Shown here piece by piece: positions 24,840-36,538 of a stretch of DNA of 64,000 nt. Each line of letters begins with the position of its first letter. Within the stretch, counting starts at the first letter, position 1. The notes beneath the pieces were generated by a model. That model did not search any database and was not told the origin of the DNA. It saw only the letters and a list, made by a program, of their open reading frames with translations. The position numbers were made by a program, and so were the translations under genes. The DNA is from Aphelocoma coerulescens (taxonomy: Eukaryota; Chordata; Aves; Passeriformes; Corvidae). The stretch covers positions 8,928,924 to 8,992,923 of the forward strand of contig NC_091023.1 in the NCBI RefSeq assembly GCF_041296385.1, given 5' to 3'.

Positions 24840-27800
24840 AAGCTAAGAAAATTAGTAGTCAGAGCACTGACTGAAACACAAAGCAGCCTTACAGGAAGGA
24901 CACCTTCTCCAGCAGGAAGGACAAGGGACCCTTTGGGACTTTCACCTGTGCGTTCTCCAGAGCAGCCTCTCTGGAACAGCATCACAATAGGCAGCACATG
25001 CAGCTCTCCTCATCTGCTCATTTGCACTCTGCAAATACACAGTTTATGAAATCCAGTGCCATCACCACCTCATAGACTTGCACAAAATAAACTCTTGAAT
25101 AAATAATTACACAAATCTCTGCTTTGCTTCCAAACCAAGCACAAACAGCTCCCAATCCTGATAAAGTTTGCTAAACCCACCTACTGAAGCTGCTAATCCG
25201 CCTGTTCATGCCATTCACCAGCTGCAATTAATTTCCGCAAGCAGCTGACATTAAAACTGATTTACTGATGGTCCTGCATGGTCCTCCCTGCTGTCAGACC
25301 CAGCAGAGCCTCCTGTGTTGCCTGTGGGTGCTTTGCCATGGGCTGCACAGGCACAGCTGGGCAGGGGCTGAGCTCCTGGGACACCAACTTAGCTCAGGGG
25401 ACAGGATGAGATAACTGGAAATGAAGCAAGACCATCCCTGTGCTCCTGGCATTGTTCTGGACAAACCAAACCCTCACTAATACTCTGCAAAGAATTCCTC
25501 CTCTCCTAGAAAGAGGGTTTCAAGGAGTTCAGTCATATTGGTGATTTTCTTCCCAGTAACTACAAAGTCCACTCTTTCCCCCATTTTTGGAAGACTAAGT
25601 TATTTAAGTAATTTTAAAAAATAACTAAGAGCAGGGGTGTTCCCCTCCCTTTTTCTTTTGTTTTTAAATAAAACCAATCAGCATCTAATAGAAGGCACAT
25701 CTTTACCTCAGCAAAAGAATGTCTTTCCCCATATTTAGTAGGAAAACTGAGTTTTTTTACCCCATTTCAAAGGATCAACAATGTTATCTGAAGAAAATCT
25801 CAAATGACCTTTAAGATCAGTTTTATTATTCCAAGGGACATTTTCAGTCACAAATCACTACAGGTTGCTCAGCTCTGATTTTCTTAGAGGAAGATCAGCT
25901 GTACAGATAAAGGGATGTTTGCTCCAAAACAGCAGTGATCTGAGTTTCCAGAGCAGTCTCATTATCAGTGCAAGGAGCAAAGAGGATTTCTTAAAATTAC
26001 CTGGCAATTTGTTCTGAGATTTGATCCTTTGTACTTCACTTAAATCCTACTTATTTTACTCACATTCTAAGCTGATTCCACACAATCTTAAAAGAGACTT
26101 TCATTCCCTTCATTTTACACATTTTTGATTACTCTTTTCTTTTGTTTCTAGGTTGGGTGAACTGGGTCTCATCAAAACAGCTTAGAAACCTGACAATAAT
26201 AAAATCTGCCCTTAAATTGCTCTAAACGCACTTTGTAATGAGTTAGTCCTCTTAGCAGAAATTCACTTTAAGAAGGATACTAGGAGACATCAAGGTCTCC
26301 AGACTCAAGAGGTGCAACAATGTTTTCACTCTGCAGCACTAACGGGCAATAGACCCTGCAGGCAAAATAGCTAAACTCCTTCAAAACTCTTCTTTCCAAC
26401 TCACAGCTACATTTGAGCAAACCCACAGCACTGGAGCACGAACTCAAGGAGCCTTCTTGTTTTGTGCCCTTACCTAGGGGCAAAGGGAATGGCAGGGGCA
26501 TGGCTTGGGCCAGTGAGGCTCCATCCTGGGCTGATCTCCATAGCGCAGCACAGCCCCCTTTGCCAGCAGAGCAGGGGCTCCTGCAGGGCTGCACCCCTCT
26601 GTGTGACACAGCAGGGCTCTTACAGGGGCAGAGCACCCTCGTGCCCTTCCCTGGACACAGTCTCACCTGGAACACACCAGGGTGGTGGTAAGGGGGAGCA
26701 TCATCACTCCAATCCCTTACTCCTGGAGCATTTGTCAAGCATACCAGGTTACTCTGAACTACAGGGCCTTGCCTAAAGAATCAGACTTAGATCTGACACT
26801 GCCTTCCCCTGCCATGCTCCCTCCTCTACTGCGCATTCAAATATAAAACAGAGAGGTCCAGTCCTCCTGGCCTTGTGCAGAAGTGGAAGCCCAGCTCATT
26901 TATTGAGGTCTCATTTTCTTTTCCCCTCATCTCCCCTTTCCCTGTATTTGAAAAGGAGAGAGCAGTGCTCCCTTCAAAGAGGGCCTAAAGTTTGTAAAGT
27001 GGTTCACGAGGCTGAGACAGTAAGGTTGCAAAGGGAAAAATTTCATTTTCTTGTACTTGTATTGATTTGATCTCTGTGTACATTTGTTATGCTTGAGGAT
27101 ACAGAATACCTTCCATACACAAAGTTATTTGGGGAGGCCAAGATGACGTATTATTTTAATCAAAACATCTGGGAAGAAGTTCCACTCCAGGAAAAGTTTT
27201 GGTACATCAGCAACAGCAGAAAGAATGAATGGCTGGTTGAAGAACAGAGCTGTTCCAGGACATCTAATTAAAAACAAAAAATCTTGAAAAACAAGCTAAT
27301 TATTGGTCTTCCTACCACAGGAGATGGGTTCTTTCCAGAAGCATTGCCCAGGCACACGAGGTTCTGTTTGTTTCTCACACAAAAGACATTTAGCACAAGA
27401 TACTGCTCTGAAAAGGTAATTAAAGACCTTCACTTCACTATTTGTTGCTAGTCATTGAGGACTTCACCACTGTTGCCATCCTGGGGAGCCTTCTAAAGCC
27501 ATTGCCAGGTCACAAATTCAGTTCTGAAAAAGACTGGCTCAGTCTTTATCATAAAACTTTTCATCAGCTGAATATTTCAACGTGTTCATTTCCATCATAA
27601 GGAAGCATTAATGGTGATAAAATAATCAGTCAGCAAAAATTCTATTACTTCTCCCTTAGTAAATGTGATCATTACATCCTCACTCAAAAGTTTCTCATTT
27701 CCTGAGGGATCAGAACAACTATCAGCTAAAAAGCACAGAGAAGGTGCAACTGACACCCATTAAACGCATACAATTCCATTGCCGTAGAGAAACCCCACAG

Positions 27801-30130
27801 AAATTGCACCCTGAATATCTGTTTCAGGTAGGTGGCTTAAAGTATTCTTGCTTTTATTAGGATTAAGAACAAAAAATGTAGCAGGGAAAGATATAATTGT
27901 ATAACACAGCCCTTCTCTTCTGCTCCCTCTTGTATTTTGCCTTTCTGTGCATTGAAAATTTATTCTTTTAACTGGATTAGTTAGTTAAAATGCACAGTAT
28001 TCTTTTTAAATGGCTCTCCATATTTCTCTCTATGGATTACTTTGAAGCACAACATGTCTGTTCTTTTGAACAGATTCACTCTCTTCACAGGTGTTCATTA
28101 AAGTGTGCTCAACTCTAATCCCCTTAGCACTGAAGTATGCAGCTTTTAAAAAGGACCCAAGATAAACCAGCATTGCTGAACTCTTCAGTGCTGAAAAATT
28201 GAGATTTTCAAAAGGAAAATCAGTGTCTTAAAGACCACACATGCTCCTCCTGAAACAAATACTGACCTACTTAGTAAACCAACTTTTAAAAAGCCATTTT
28301 ATCTTTGACATTCACAAAGGAGAAGAGCCACAGCAGAATACAGTCAACGTGTAAATCTCCCCTTGTTGGTGAGAGTACACATTGGAAAACCCACCACCCT
28401 ATAAATAATAGAGGTGATTTTCTCAGCATCTTGTTTACTGAAAAGCTGACGTCATGGAGGAGAAAGGTTGAATAAATAACCAGCTCCTCAGATGCTTTCC
28501 TCAGTACTCTTTGCAAACATTTACACAGCACTTGCAAGAATGTAGTTCCTCACACATCACCCTTCCCAAACTGTCCTAGATTTTGTCCAGATTAAGTACC
28601 ACTAGGACAGGTCCACATCAGCAAGTATTTTGGCACAGCAATGAATCAATAGGTGAAAGTGGCTGGTGCTCCACCCCCTGACACCTCCACTATCTGTATT
28701 TCAGATTTGCCTCCCTGTAGGTTTAGTCTGGCCCTGGACTAAACACCCTCAGTGCACATGTGGTTTGATGTTTCACCTCTCGGGTCTCCTCCTAAGAGGC
28801 AACAAAGCGACATAAAAATTGCATTCTGGCAGTTTTCCTCATGGCTGTGCTGACAAGAGTCACCCAGAGATGCTGGGCTTGAGACACAAACTGATGGGTC
28901 TGTGTTGCCCTTCAGATGCAGCTTTACCTGTAAGGGCTTGAAAACTTTTGGTTGGGGGAAACACTGAGCCCAGTCAGTGAATGTACCCTCCTAAGACAGT
29001 CATTACCAACAGCACCCAAAATTAAAAAGCAAGAACCACCTCTTTCTAGTTTTCCTCAGATATTGCAAGATTTTGCTATACAGCATCTTCATTGACAGAA
29101 ATGGATGGAAAGACAGACAAGCCTTTTGAAAGTTTCCCTTCTTTTGTAACTGTTCAAGTACCTCCTGTATGTGCCAGTTAGTTTAGGCTGGCAATCTGAA
29201 ACATGGCAGGAGGCATCTGCTATATGTGCCAATAGAGTTTTGCACTGCAAATTCATTTTATAATTCAATAAACATTCATAGGCCTTAGTGGAGTGCACTC
29301 CCTATCGGCAGCAGCAGCAGTCATCCCCCACCAGTTTTGAAAATAACCCTTTGTGGTGCACAGAAAATGCTGGATCCCTTTACAACTGAATTTGTCTCAT
29401 TTCAAGCTCTTCTTGTGTCCTTCTTTGAAGATTTCAAAGCTCTTAACAAATATTAAATACGTTTCTCTTATTTGAGGAGATTATTAGAATACCCTTTACA
29501 AAGAGGGTAAAGAGACAAAGGCAGAGTCACTGCTAAATGCTGCATGCCATTGGTAGGAGAGGAAAAAAAATGGGGAAGAAAAAGGAAAAAAATAGTAAGA
29601 ATCCTCATTGGTATCCCCCAACTTTATCAGAAAATGCTGTCCTGTCACACAGATTCAGGCAAAAAGAGAACTCAAGCACCCACAACCATCACCTAAATAC
29701 TCCACACTGAAACAGGGTAACTGTCTGCTCAAAGGATATTTATGTAGCTTACATAAAACCACACTAATCAGCCTACCAGCACAATTTGACACCTGCCCTG
29801 CCTAGGTAGGGATCTGCTCCAACCCTGTGCAAAAGGCATCACACTTTTAACTCAGTCTTTCTGACTCAGCAGCAACTGTGAAGCAAATAACCCAAAAGAG
29901 CAACATCTGGAATTAATCATTCTGCAACTGTTGGGCTACCTTGCATTAGAGATGCTGAGATCTTGATCCCTCAAACATAGTCTTGAACTGGTGTGGTCAC
30001 TGCTACAGGCGAGATAAACTCATGAAAGTGATGCTTGTGCAAGTGTACTCTGACCAGGATATTCAGACACATGGACGATTCCTGTTGGAATAACTTCACT
30101 GATGACACTGGTTCTTCCTTATGATTTCAG
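24840..30130. other. Non-coding interval, no genes seen
   Basis: A GC-richer patch at 26430-26690 keeps frames open on three registers (longest 152 codons, minus) without protein-like features. Its CAGGGCTGCACCCC-type words look like ordinary GC-rich DNA. A CAG run of four lies at about 29310. Apart from the acceptor at 26151 I find no splice pairs worth listing. Confidence 0.55.
26152..26203 (+). other. Strong acceptor closely followed by AATAAA
   Basis: One of the strongest acceptors in the window (ACTCTTTTCTTTTGTTTCTAG, ending 26151) is followed only 46 bases later by AATAAA at 26198-26203. That could make a very short, probably non-coding terminal exon of a long non-coding RNA. A third-frame reading is open to a TAA just beyond, but it is too short to weigh. 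Confidence 0.1.
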
Positions 30131-30204
30131 GCAACTCCAGCCAACTTTTCCATGCAGCTATTGAACTGGAATTGTGCCTTCTGTACTGCACTGGAATATT
30201 TTAC
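30131..30204 (+). other. Candidate 74-nt exon
   Basis: The acceptor TTCCTTATGATTTCAG ends at 30130 and a moderate donor TTTTAC|gtatgt lies at 30204/30205. Frame 1 is open for 24 codons plus two bases, starting ATPANFSMQLLNW and including two cysteines close together. It ends in a different phase from the candidate at 31167, so those two cannot be directly joined. Not recognised. An unusual palindromic block (30249-30275) lies 45 bases downstream. Confidence 0.15.
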
Positions 30205-30248
30205 GTATGTGTAAAATATATATGGACAACTGTTGTGTAATGCTACAA

Positions 30249-30275
30249 AATTCACGCGTGAATTGGAATTTCCAA
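30249..30275. promoter_or_regulatory. Compound palindrome: CACGCGTG core plus GGAATTTCC
   Basis: AATTCACGCGTGAATT at 30249-30264 is a perfect 16-bp palindrome. It overlaps a second near-perfect palindrome, TTGGAATTTCCAA, at 30263-30275. The first holds CACGCG on both strands, a class C site preferred by HES/HEY-type bHLH repressors. The second contains GGAATTTCC, which fits the NF-kappaB half-site pattern. Two CpGs survive inside an otherwise CpG-poor block. Binding is inferred from motif shape only. Confidence 0.4.
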
Positions 30276-31166
30276 TTCTATGGAATTGCTAAAGATTTTG
30301 CTATCTTGTTGCATTCCCAAAATATGGGACCAAAAGGTCCATTTTCTCTACATGTTGCATAACACTGCTTGTCAAGAAAGCATGAATACCTTGTTTTTAA
30401 AGCAGTGTTGTGCTCTGATATTTCATGAAAAACAAGCAATTGACATTTCTTAAATCCATGTATTTCATTGACATTTTGATGAACTGACTTAACCTTATAC
30501 TGAGTCTTGACTCCTGAACTTCAAGTTCCATAAATAAACAGATCATTTGCTTCCCAACCATTAGGTTCCCAAAGCAAACCTCTTTTCCAGTGCACCCTGC
30601 TATGCTCCTCTCAAAAAATCTTTGGAGAAATAAGTGCATTTCTTGTCATCAGTCTCCATTTTCTTCCATGCACTGAAAAACTGCAATTTCCAGAAAGCAA
30701 TGCCCATAAGGTAAAAACGTAATTGTAGATATGGTCAACAAAACCTTCTGAAGAGGATCAGATTAACTAGAAGAACTAACAAACTACCACAACCTTTATG
30801 AAACCAACCCAAGGCAAATACTTGTTTTTCCTGTTGTCAGAAATGCTTCCAAGGAACATAAAGAGAAATATTGATTTGTGCAAAGACAGCTTTCCAGCAT
30901 AAAGTGCTCACCTGGACCTACCAGCCAACAGCTTACAAAACAACAGTGTAGCAGAAGCTTTTGTTGTGTTCAGAACTGTCCTAACAAGGTCATTCTCTTG
31001 TACTGCGCCCCTTGATAGTGTTCCTGCTTTACCCTATTTAATCTGATTATTGAAATAAAAGTATGAAACCACCATTCCAGACAGGACAGAAGTACAAAAT
31101 TGTCTGTTTCACAACAGTGCTACTTCACAGAGCTCACTCCTATAAATGTCTTTCCTAATTTTTCAG

Positions 31167-31540
31167 GCTGAAGAAGCACAGAAATGTATAGGGATTCCTG
31201 ATGTTAAGCCAACATCCCTGATCCAGCAGAAAAATGTCTGAGCAGCTCTTTGCTGCATCAGTGCTCACATCTTTTCTAACTTAAAAATGTGCATGTTGTT
31301 TTTGCTTCTCAAAAAAATGTATTAACTCTAAATCCATTTAAAGCAATCCAAATTTTAATTGGAAAAGTAGGAAGGAAGATCTCTCTGTAATGACACAGGT
31401 TAAAAAGAAATTTAAAATCACCAGTATGGAAGAAAAATACCCCAGATCATAAACATTGATAGGTTTTTCATTTCTAATAGAAATTAAACTTGCCTGTCTA
31501 AAATAATAACCATAGATTTTTTTATAAGTATGCCAATAAA
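31167..31540 (+). other. Candidate terminal exon with poly(A) signal
   Basis: A strong acceptor with a branch-like CCTAAT and TTTTTCAG ends at 31166. Frame 1 then encodes 24 residues, beginning AEEAQKCIGIPDVK, and stops at 31239-31241. An AATAAA hexamer lies at 31535-31540, giving a plausible 3' UTR of about 300 bases. The charged, hydrophilic composition is protein-like but too short to assign. No upstream partner in matching phase was identified. Confidence 0.18.
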
Positions 31541-31599
31541 ACATTTTCCAGATAAATATGTTTCAAATTATAAGAAGTATTTGAGTCACTGGAGAATTT

Positions 31600-32350
31600 A
31601 GTTCTTTTTTCACTCCAATTACTTCGAAAACTAAAATGCATCTGCATTTTGCTTCTCATTAACACAGCATTATTAATCATTGCAATATTTGCTGTGTATT
31701 TAAATATGTAAGCACTGGTATTTAACTATATAAGATGATCAAAACGAGCAAGCTTAAATAAGAAAAAATATCAAGACTATGCCCTTTCACCTGGAAATTT
31801 GTTCCTGTAGATACTCCTTGAAATGCTATCGCATTTTAATATCTTACTGAACAGCAAATTAAACTATATCTCCGCTGTCAAAAGAAATTAAATCAATTGA
31901 CCTTTATGCTTGATTTAAACAGAAAATATCAAATATAATAATAAAAATATCAGAGCAGAGCTCTAATGGCATAAATAATCACAAGCATTATATTTAGAAC
32001 TAGAAGGAACAGAAAGAAACATTATTTATACATATTTGTTCAGTAGTTAAACACTAAATTCTAATTATGGCCATTTGTTTCTTGTTTAGAGCTATGGAGG
32101 TGAAAAAATAGTTTTTAGTAGGATCATATGAAAATATTATGTATGATTTATTCAGAGGCTGAATGCAAGTCTTATACAGTGCTCAAATTCTGGATGTACC
32201 TTCAAATTAAGAGCTAAATTGGACTTAAGTGGGGTTTTGACTTCACAACACAAATTACTCTAATAATACTAAGGTATTATCTCAAGTCCATTTATCACAG
32301 GCCACATCTGCAGAGGGATTTGATTAGATCTCAACATAAACTGGGATTTT
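31600..32350. promoter_or_regulatory. AT-rich candidate conserved non-coding element
   Basis: The stretch is very AT-rich but not simple sequence. It contains dense TTTAAATATG, AATCAATTGACC, TGATTTAAAC, ATTATTAATCATTGCAATAT and TAATTATGGCC words, reminiscent of homeobox/POU/SOX target clusters. No frame longer than about 30 codons is open. An AT-rich matrix-attachment-like segment is the alternative. Confidence 0.22.
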
Positions 32351-34408
32351 ACCTTATGGATTAATTTATGAGCACTTTTTGCTTAAGTAGAGAGAAAGCA
32401 GATGTTTTGTGTGTTTAGAAAACAGTAAACTGAAAACAATCTTCCCCTCTCAATCTATATATAGGGGCAAAAAAGGGCTACATACACATCACCATGGCTG
32501 TTGATTTATTTAGATAAAACATTTTCTTAGGAAGGACATTTTGGATTCCTTTTACAGTTCACCACAATCAGGTGTCACCAGAGCCAGCACATTATAGAGT
32601 GCAGAGTTTAGAGAGTACATCCTTCTCAAATTCCATGCTGGTGTGGTGCTACTCACTGACCTCTGCTCCCCAACAGAGAGCCATACCCTGTCTCTTGACT
32701 AAGTTTGCCTAGAACATCCTCCTAAGTTGTTTCATAAATTCTTACAGAGGAAATTTACCTTTTCACAGTAGTGTAACAAAGTAAGACCAGTCAGCATTTG
32801 GCAGATGTGGTTAATAGTTTGCCTAAGAAAACAGAATTCCCTGTAGTCCATATTCACTCTGTGGTGTGCTCTTTTCATCCCCCTTCGCCCACACTTTTCC
32901 CCATGGGCTGCAGAAGGTTCCTAGGTTACACTGACTACAAGCCAAGATATTCCTGATACACACCTCCCATGCTTTCTGTGTTGTTTTTTTCTTTTCCACA
33001 CTTCTGACACATGGTGAATCAAGTACAGTGCTTAGACTGTTCGATGGAAAGATAATGATTTCAAGAGGCAACAAAAGAGTCTGGAACTAATTTGAAGCCA
33101 GATATCTTCAGATTTTCTGCAGATTGCTTTTCTAATTACAGCAGAAGTAAACATTTTCCTCCTGGCATGTTACCACCAAATGCTCACTGAGACATAGAAC
33201 TGCTAATTCTAATGGCACCATCCACTAATTCCACATACTCTCTCATCCTTGAAATGGAAAAGAAAATTATCACATATCCTACTTAGGATAAGCCAGGCTT
33301 TTGCTCCTTCTGATATCTTTGCTCAGTGGCTTCCCTGATTCTAAAGAATTATTGAAATTGTGTATGAAAACCCAATTACCGCCAAAGCCAGCAACTACAG
33401 CAGCTTTGCCACCTGCCACACACAGCACCAGCAGGGTCAGTGTCCTCTGTTTTATCTCTCTGAGCTGGACTAGGCTGGTTGAGGAGCACCAGATTCACTC
33501 TCCACCTCCTGAAGGCAAGTGAACAGAAAACTTGTTTTCTCCAAGAGCAGAAAGAGGAAGAGTCAGCCCTGCTGATGGATGGTACCACATCAGCCAGGCC
33601 ATGAAAACTCAGAGAGAAAGCTGACTATGTGTGTGGGAAACCAGGACAGGGGGAAATGATTAGTTAACTCATTTCAGCAGAACATTTGCTCTGTTTTGGT
33701 AAAGATACTCTACACTCCCTGCAGCTGCTCTGACGTGCTCTCCCAGAGCTCTGCTTCTGCATTACTTACCCGACAAGTCCAAACTCCTCAGGCTCCCTCC
33801 AGTAGGAGGGCCAGCCTTAGCAACCTTTGCTGCCTTCTGCTATTCCAGCTGTCAGGCAGCAGCAGGAATTCCATCCCTACATACCTCTGCAGAGTGGGAT
33901 TTTGCACCTGGCTGACTCCCAGGGACATCCATCGCCACTCTAAGCAGGGAGGAAAGCAGTGGGTAACAGCTTTGCCCTGCAAATTGTTCTCTCAAAGATA
34001 CTGACATTTTTGAATTACATACATCTTGATGCCATCAGAGCCTGCAGGGCAACAACTGAAATGATCAGAGAGTGATTCCTCAATTCTCTGCGTGGCTGGG
34101 AGCCAGGAATAGGCTAGCTCCATATGAATCGTTTGCTTCACTTGAACCAAGCTGCAATTTGACCAGCTCTGTTTTCTCAAAAGGAGAGATTTGCTGGTTT
34201 TAATCTGTTCCAGACAACAAATGAGCTGAAAGCAAACATATCTGTCTCTAGACCAATTTGCAGGTTTCCTTGCCTTGTTCTAAACGTTAGCCCACTCTTA
34301 TATTCCCCTCTACAGACATAATCACACACATGTTTACAGTTTCACCTCAGACCTTCAGTCTCTGTAATTTACCTAACCTTACACACTAACATGCCAGATA
34401 GAAGAGCA

Positions 34409-34524
34409 TTACTCCTTCAGCTGACATCCTTTCAATAAGTACAGCTTTTGAAGCGCTGGATTTGGCACTAAGTACGGAATTCCAGTGATCATTTTCAAAG
34501 CCACTTCTTTTACCATTTTGGTAC
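34409..34524 (-). other. Candidate terminal exon, 37 codons
   Basis: On the minus strand a very long T-rich tract (34526-34590) ends in TTTGTAATAG, a strong acceptor. The following 116 bases supply two bases of a split codon, 37 codons (starting TKMVKEVALKMITG) and a TAA at 34411-34409. Composition and codon choice look protein-like and no proline/glycine excess is seen. I found no clear AATAAA in the next few hundred bases on that strand and could not place an upstream exon in phase. The T-rich tract itself may be a decayed retroposon tail (A-rich on the plus strand), which would make the acceptor coincidental. Confidence 0.2.
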
Positions 34525-35661
34525 CTATTACAAAGAAAAAAAAAAAATTAAGACAAAAAAAAGAAGAAAAGAGAATTAAAAAGGGGAAAAAATGAAACAC
34601 AACCAGTTACAAAGGATGTGTCCATTAAAGCCATGAAAATTTTTCTCTATATGGAAAGATTTAAACACTACCTTAATTGCACAAGTAGGACTCTAGTGAG
34701 GTACATAGACCTGGCTGTCTGACTTGATCAGCATAACTGTTCATCCTGGCTGTTTGGCTTGATAAAGCCCACTCACACGTGGGACAAGATCTCAGATATT
34801 CTTTAATATGTTGCTGCAAAGATTGCTGGTAAAAGGGAGAGAACAAACCCATCTTTACATCTGCAGGTGGTAATAGGCTTAATGTATAGCAAAGATGACT
34901 TCAGCCAGCCATTAGGGAAAGCTTTACAACGGTAGGGATAATTAATAGATCACCAAGAGACAAGAGATTGGGATGTTTCAATCCTTAGAGGATTTTAATT
35001 ACAGTTTAGGCAATATCAGACAGGGATGGGTTGCCACTACCAATCACACATCCTACAATTCTGTGTATCTGTATTTGGATGCAGAAGCTCCAGCAATTAC
35101 CTCAGTTTATCCAGTAGGCATTATGGAGCATCACTGAGTATGATATGGAACATCACCAGATTAGTTAATGCATGGTAATTCGTTAGCAATGAGAAGTCAT
35201 GGGAGAAGCAGACTGATGCATTGGAATTGAGCACAAGGCAAATGTACCCTTGTGCACAATTTATCACTCCGCTAAACTCAGCTTAATTTCTGTTAGAGCC
35301 TCTAAATGCCCTCTGGCCCCATAGCAGGGTAGGGAAAGAGTGATCCAAGACCTGTGTGCCAGTTATGTGCTACTTTTAATAAATTTTTTATTCTCAAATT
35401 GTTTATTCATATCAATTTATAGCCATCAACATACCAGCAAACAGTAAAATGCTTGGACCAAGCTGAATCATGTCCTGCAGAGGGCAATGCAGAAATGTAA
35501 GTAAAAATTTACTTAGGTCTTTGGATGTGACAAGTTTACTTCTGATTCCCCTGGAGCTCTGCCTCTCTGCCTTGATGCAAAAAATTTCTCACCCACAGAA
35601 TTTATAAACCCTGTCAACATTTCCAGGAATTATACTATATTTTTGCTTTTCTTTTTTCTAG

Positions 35662-35767
35662 CTCCTATCTAAAAGATAAAACAAAATCAAATCTTGGCAT
35701 AGCTCATACCTACCAGTCACATTCCAGCAACCAGTTGAGACTGGCAGCAGGGTTTGACTTTTGCTAA
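35662..35767 (+). other. Candidate terminal exon, 34 codons
   Basis: The acceptor GCTTTTCTTTTTTCTAG ends at 35661. After one base the frame is open for 34 codons, from SYLKDKTKSNLG onward, to TAA at 35765-35767. The hydrophilic, S/Q/N-rich composition is compatible with protein, but no family is recognised and no poly(A) signal was placed. As with the other single-sided candidates, a strong acceptor followed by 30-odd open codons is expected several times by chance. Confidence 0.12.
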
Positions 35768-36538
35768 TCATTCAGAGATGGATTACCATCAAGTACATGG
35801 CAAAAAAAAAAAATCAAGAATAAATAGCAAAGTGTCTCAGATTCTCAGAAAATACATCCTCTGAATGTTCTTAATCAAATTGTTACTGCCTCCGCAAGTA
35901 AAACAAGCCTGACTCAAACCTGAGCATTGCCTGCCTACTGCAACATGCAGAATGCTTGACTCCAGCATCTCCCTGAATTACCCCGTAACTGAACACTAGA
36001 GAGCAGCCTTTCTCCAGCGTATTAAGAATTGCACAGTGCTTTTCCCTCTGCTTTCTGGAAGAAAATTGACCCTTATTCTAAGAATTCAGTGTTCTCTACA
36101 GAGAAAAAAAATCAGATGTCTGATCATACCAGACTGAGCCATAAATCTTCTAGATGGCATAATCACGGCATTTTTTATGGATACCAGCTGTTGATAGTTT
36201 GCACCCAGCCTTCAGAGAGTCACACATTTTTACTGCAGACTTTATTTTCTAACCTGGGTTATTTGTATTAATGCTGCACTAAAAAAAAAATCCAAAACAA
36301 CCAGACAAGGCTCCAAAGGGAAATTGAAATCAGTAAGAAAATGTGCCTGTCTGTTTACAGCCTGCAACCTCAATTTAAAAGGGTTAAAGAATACAGTGAA
36401 TTTATAGCAACACTGAGAATTAGACCAAAGAGTCTTTAGTGCTAACTCTTCTCAGTACTGTCTGCATTAAGCCCACCAAGCGTAGGCTCTGCACTGAACT
36501 AGCAGCACTGGAATCTAAAATTCCTTTCCTACCTGCAG

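Noticed and set aside
26280..26738. 152-codon minus-strand frame
   Set aside because: It lies in a GC-rich patch with plus-strand frames equally open, has no recognisable motif, and has no splice or promoter support.
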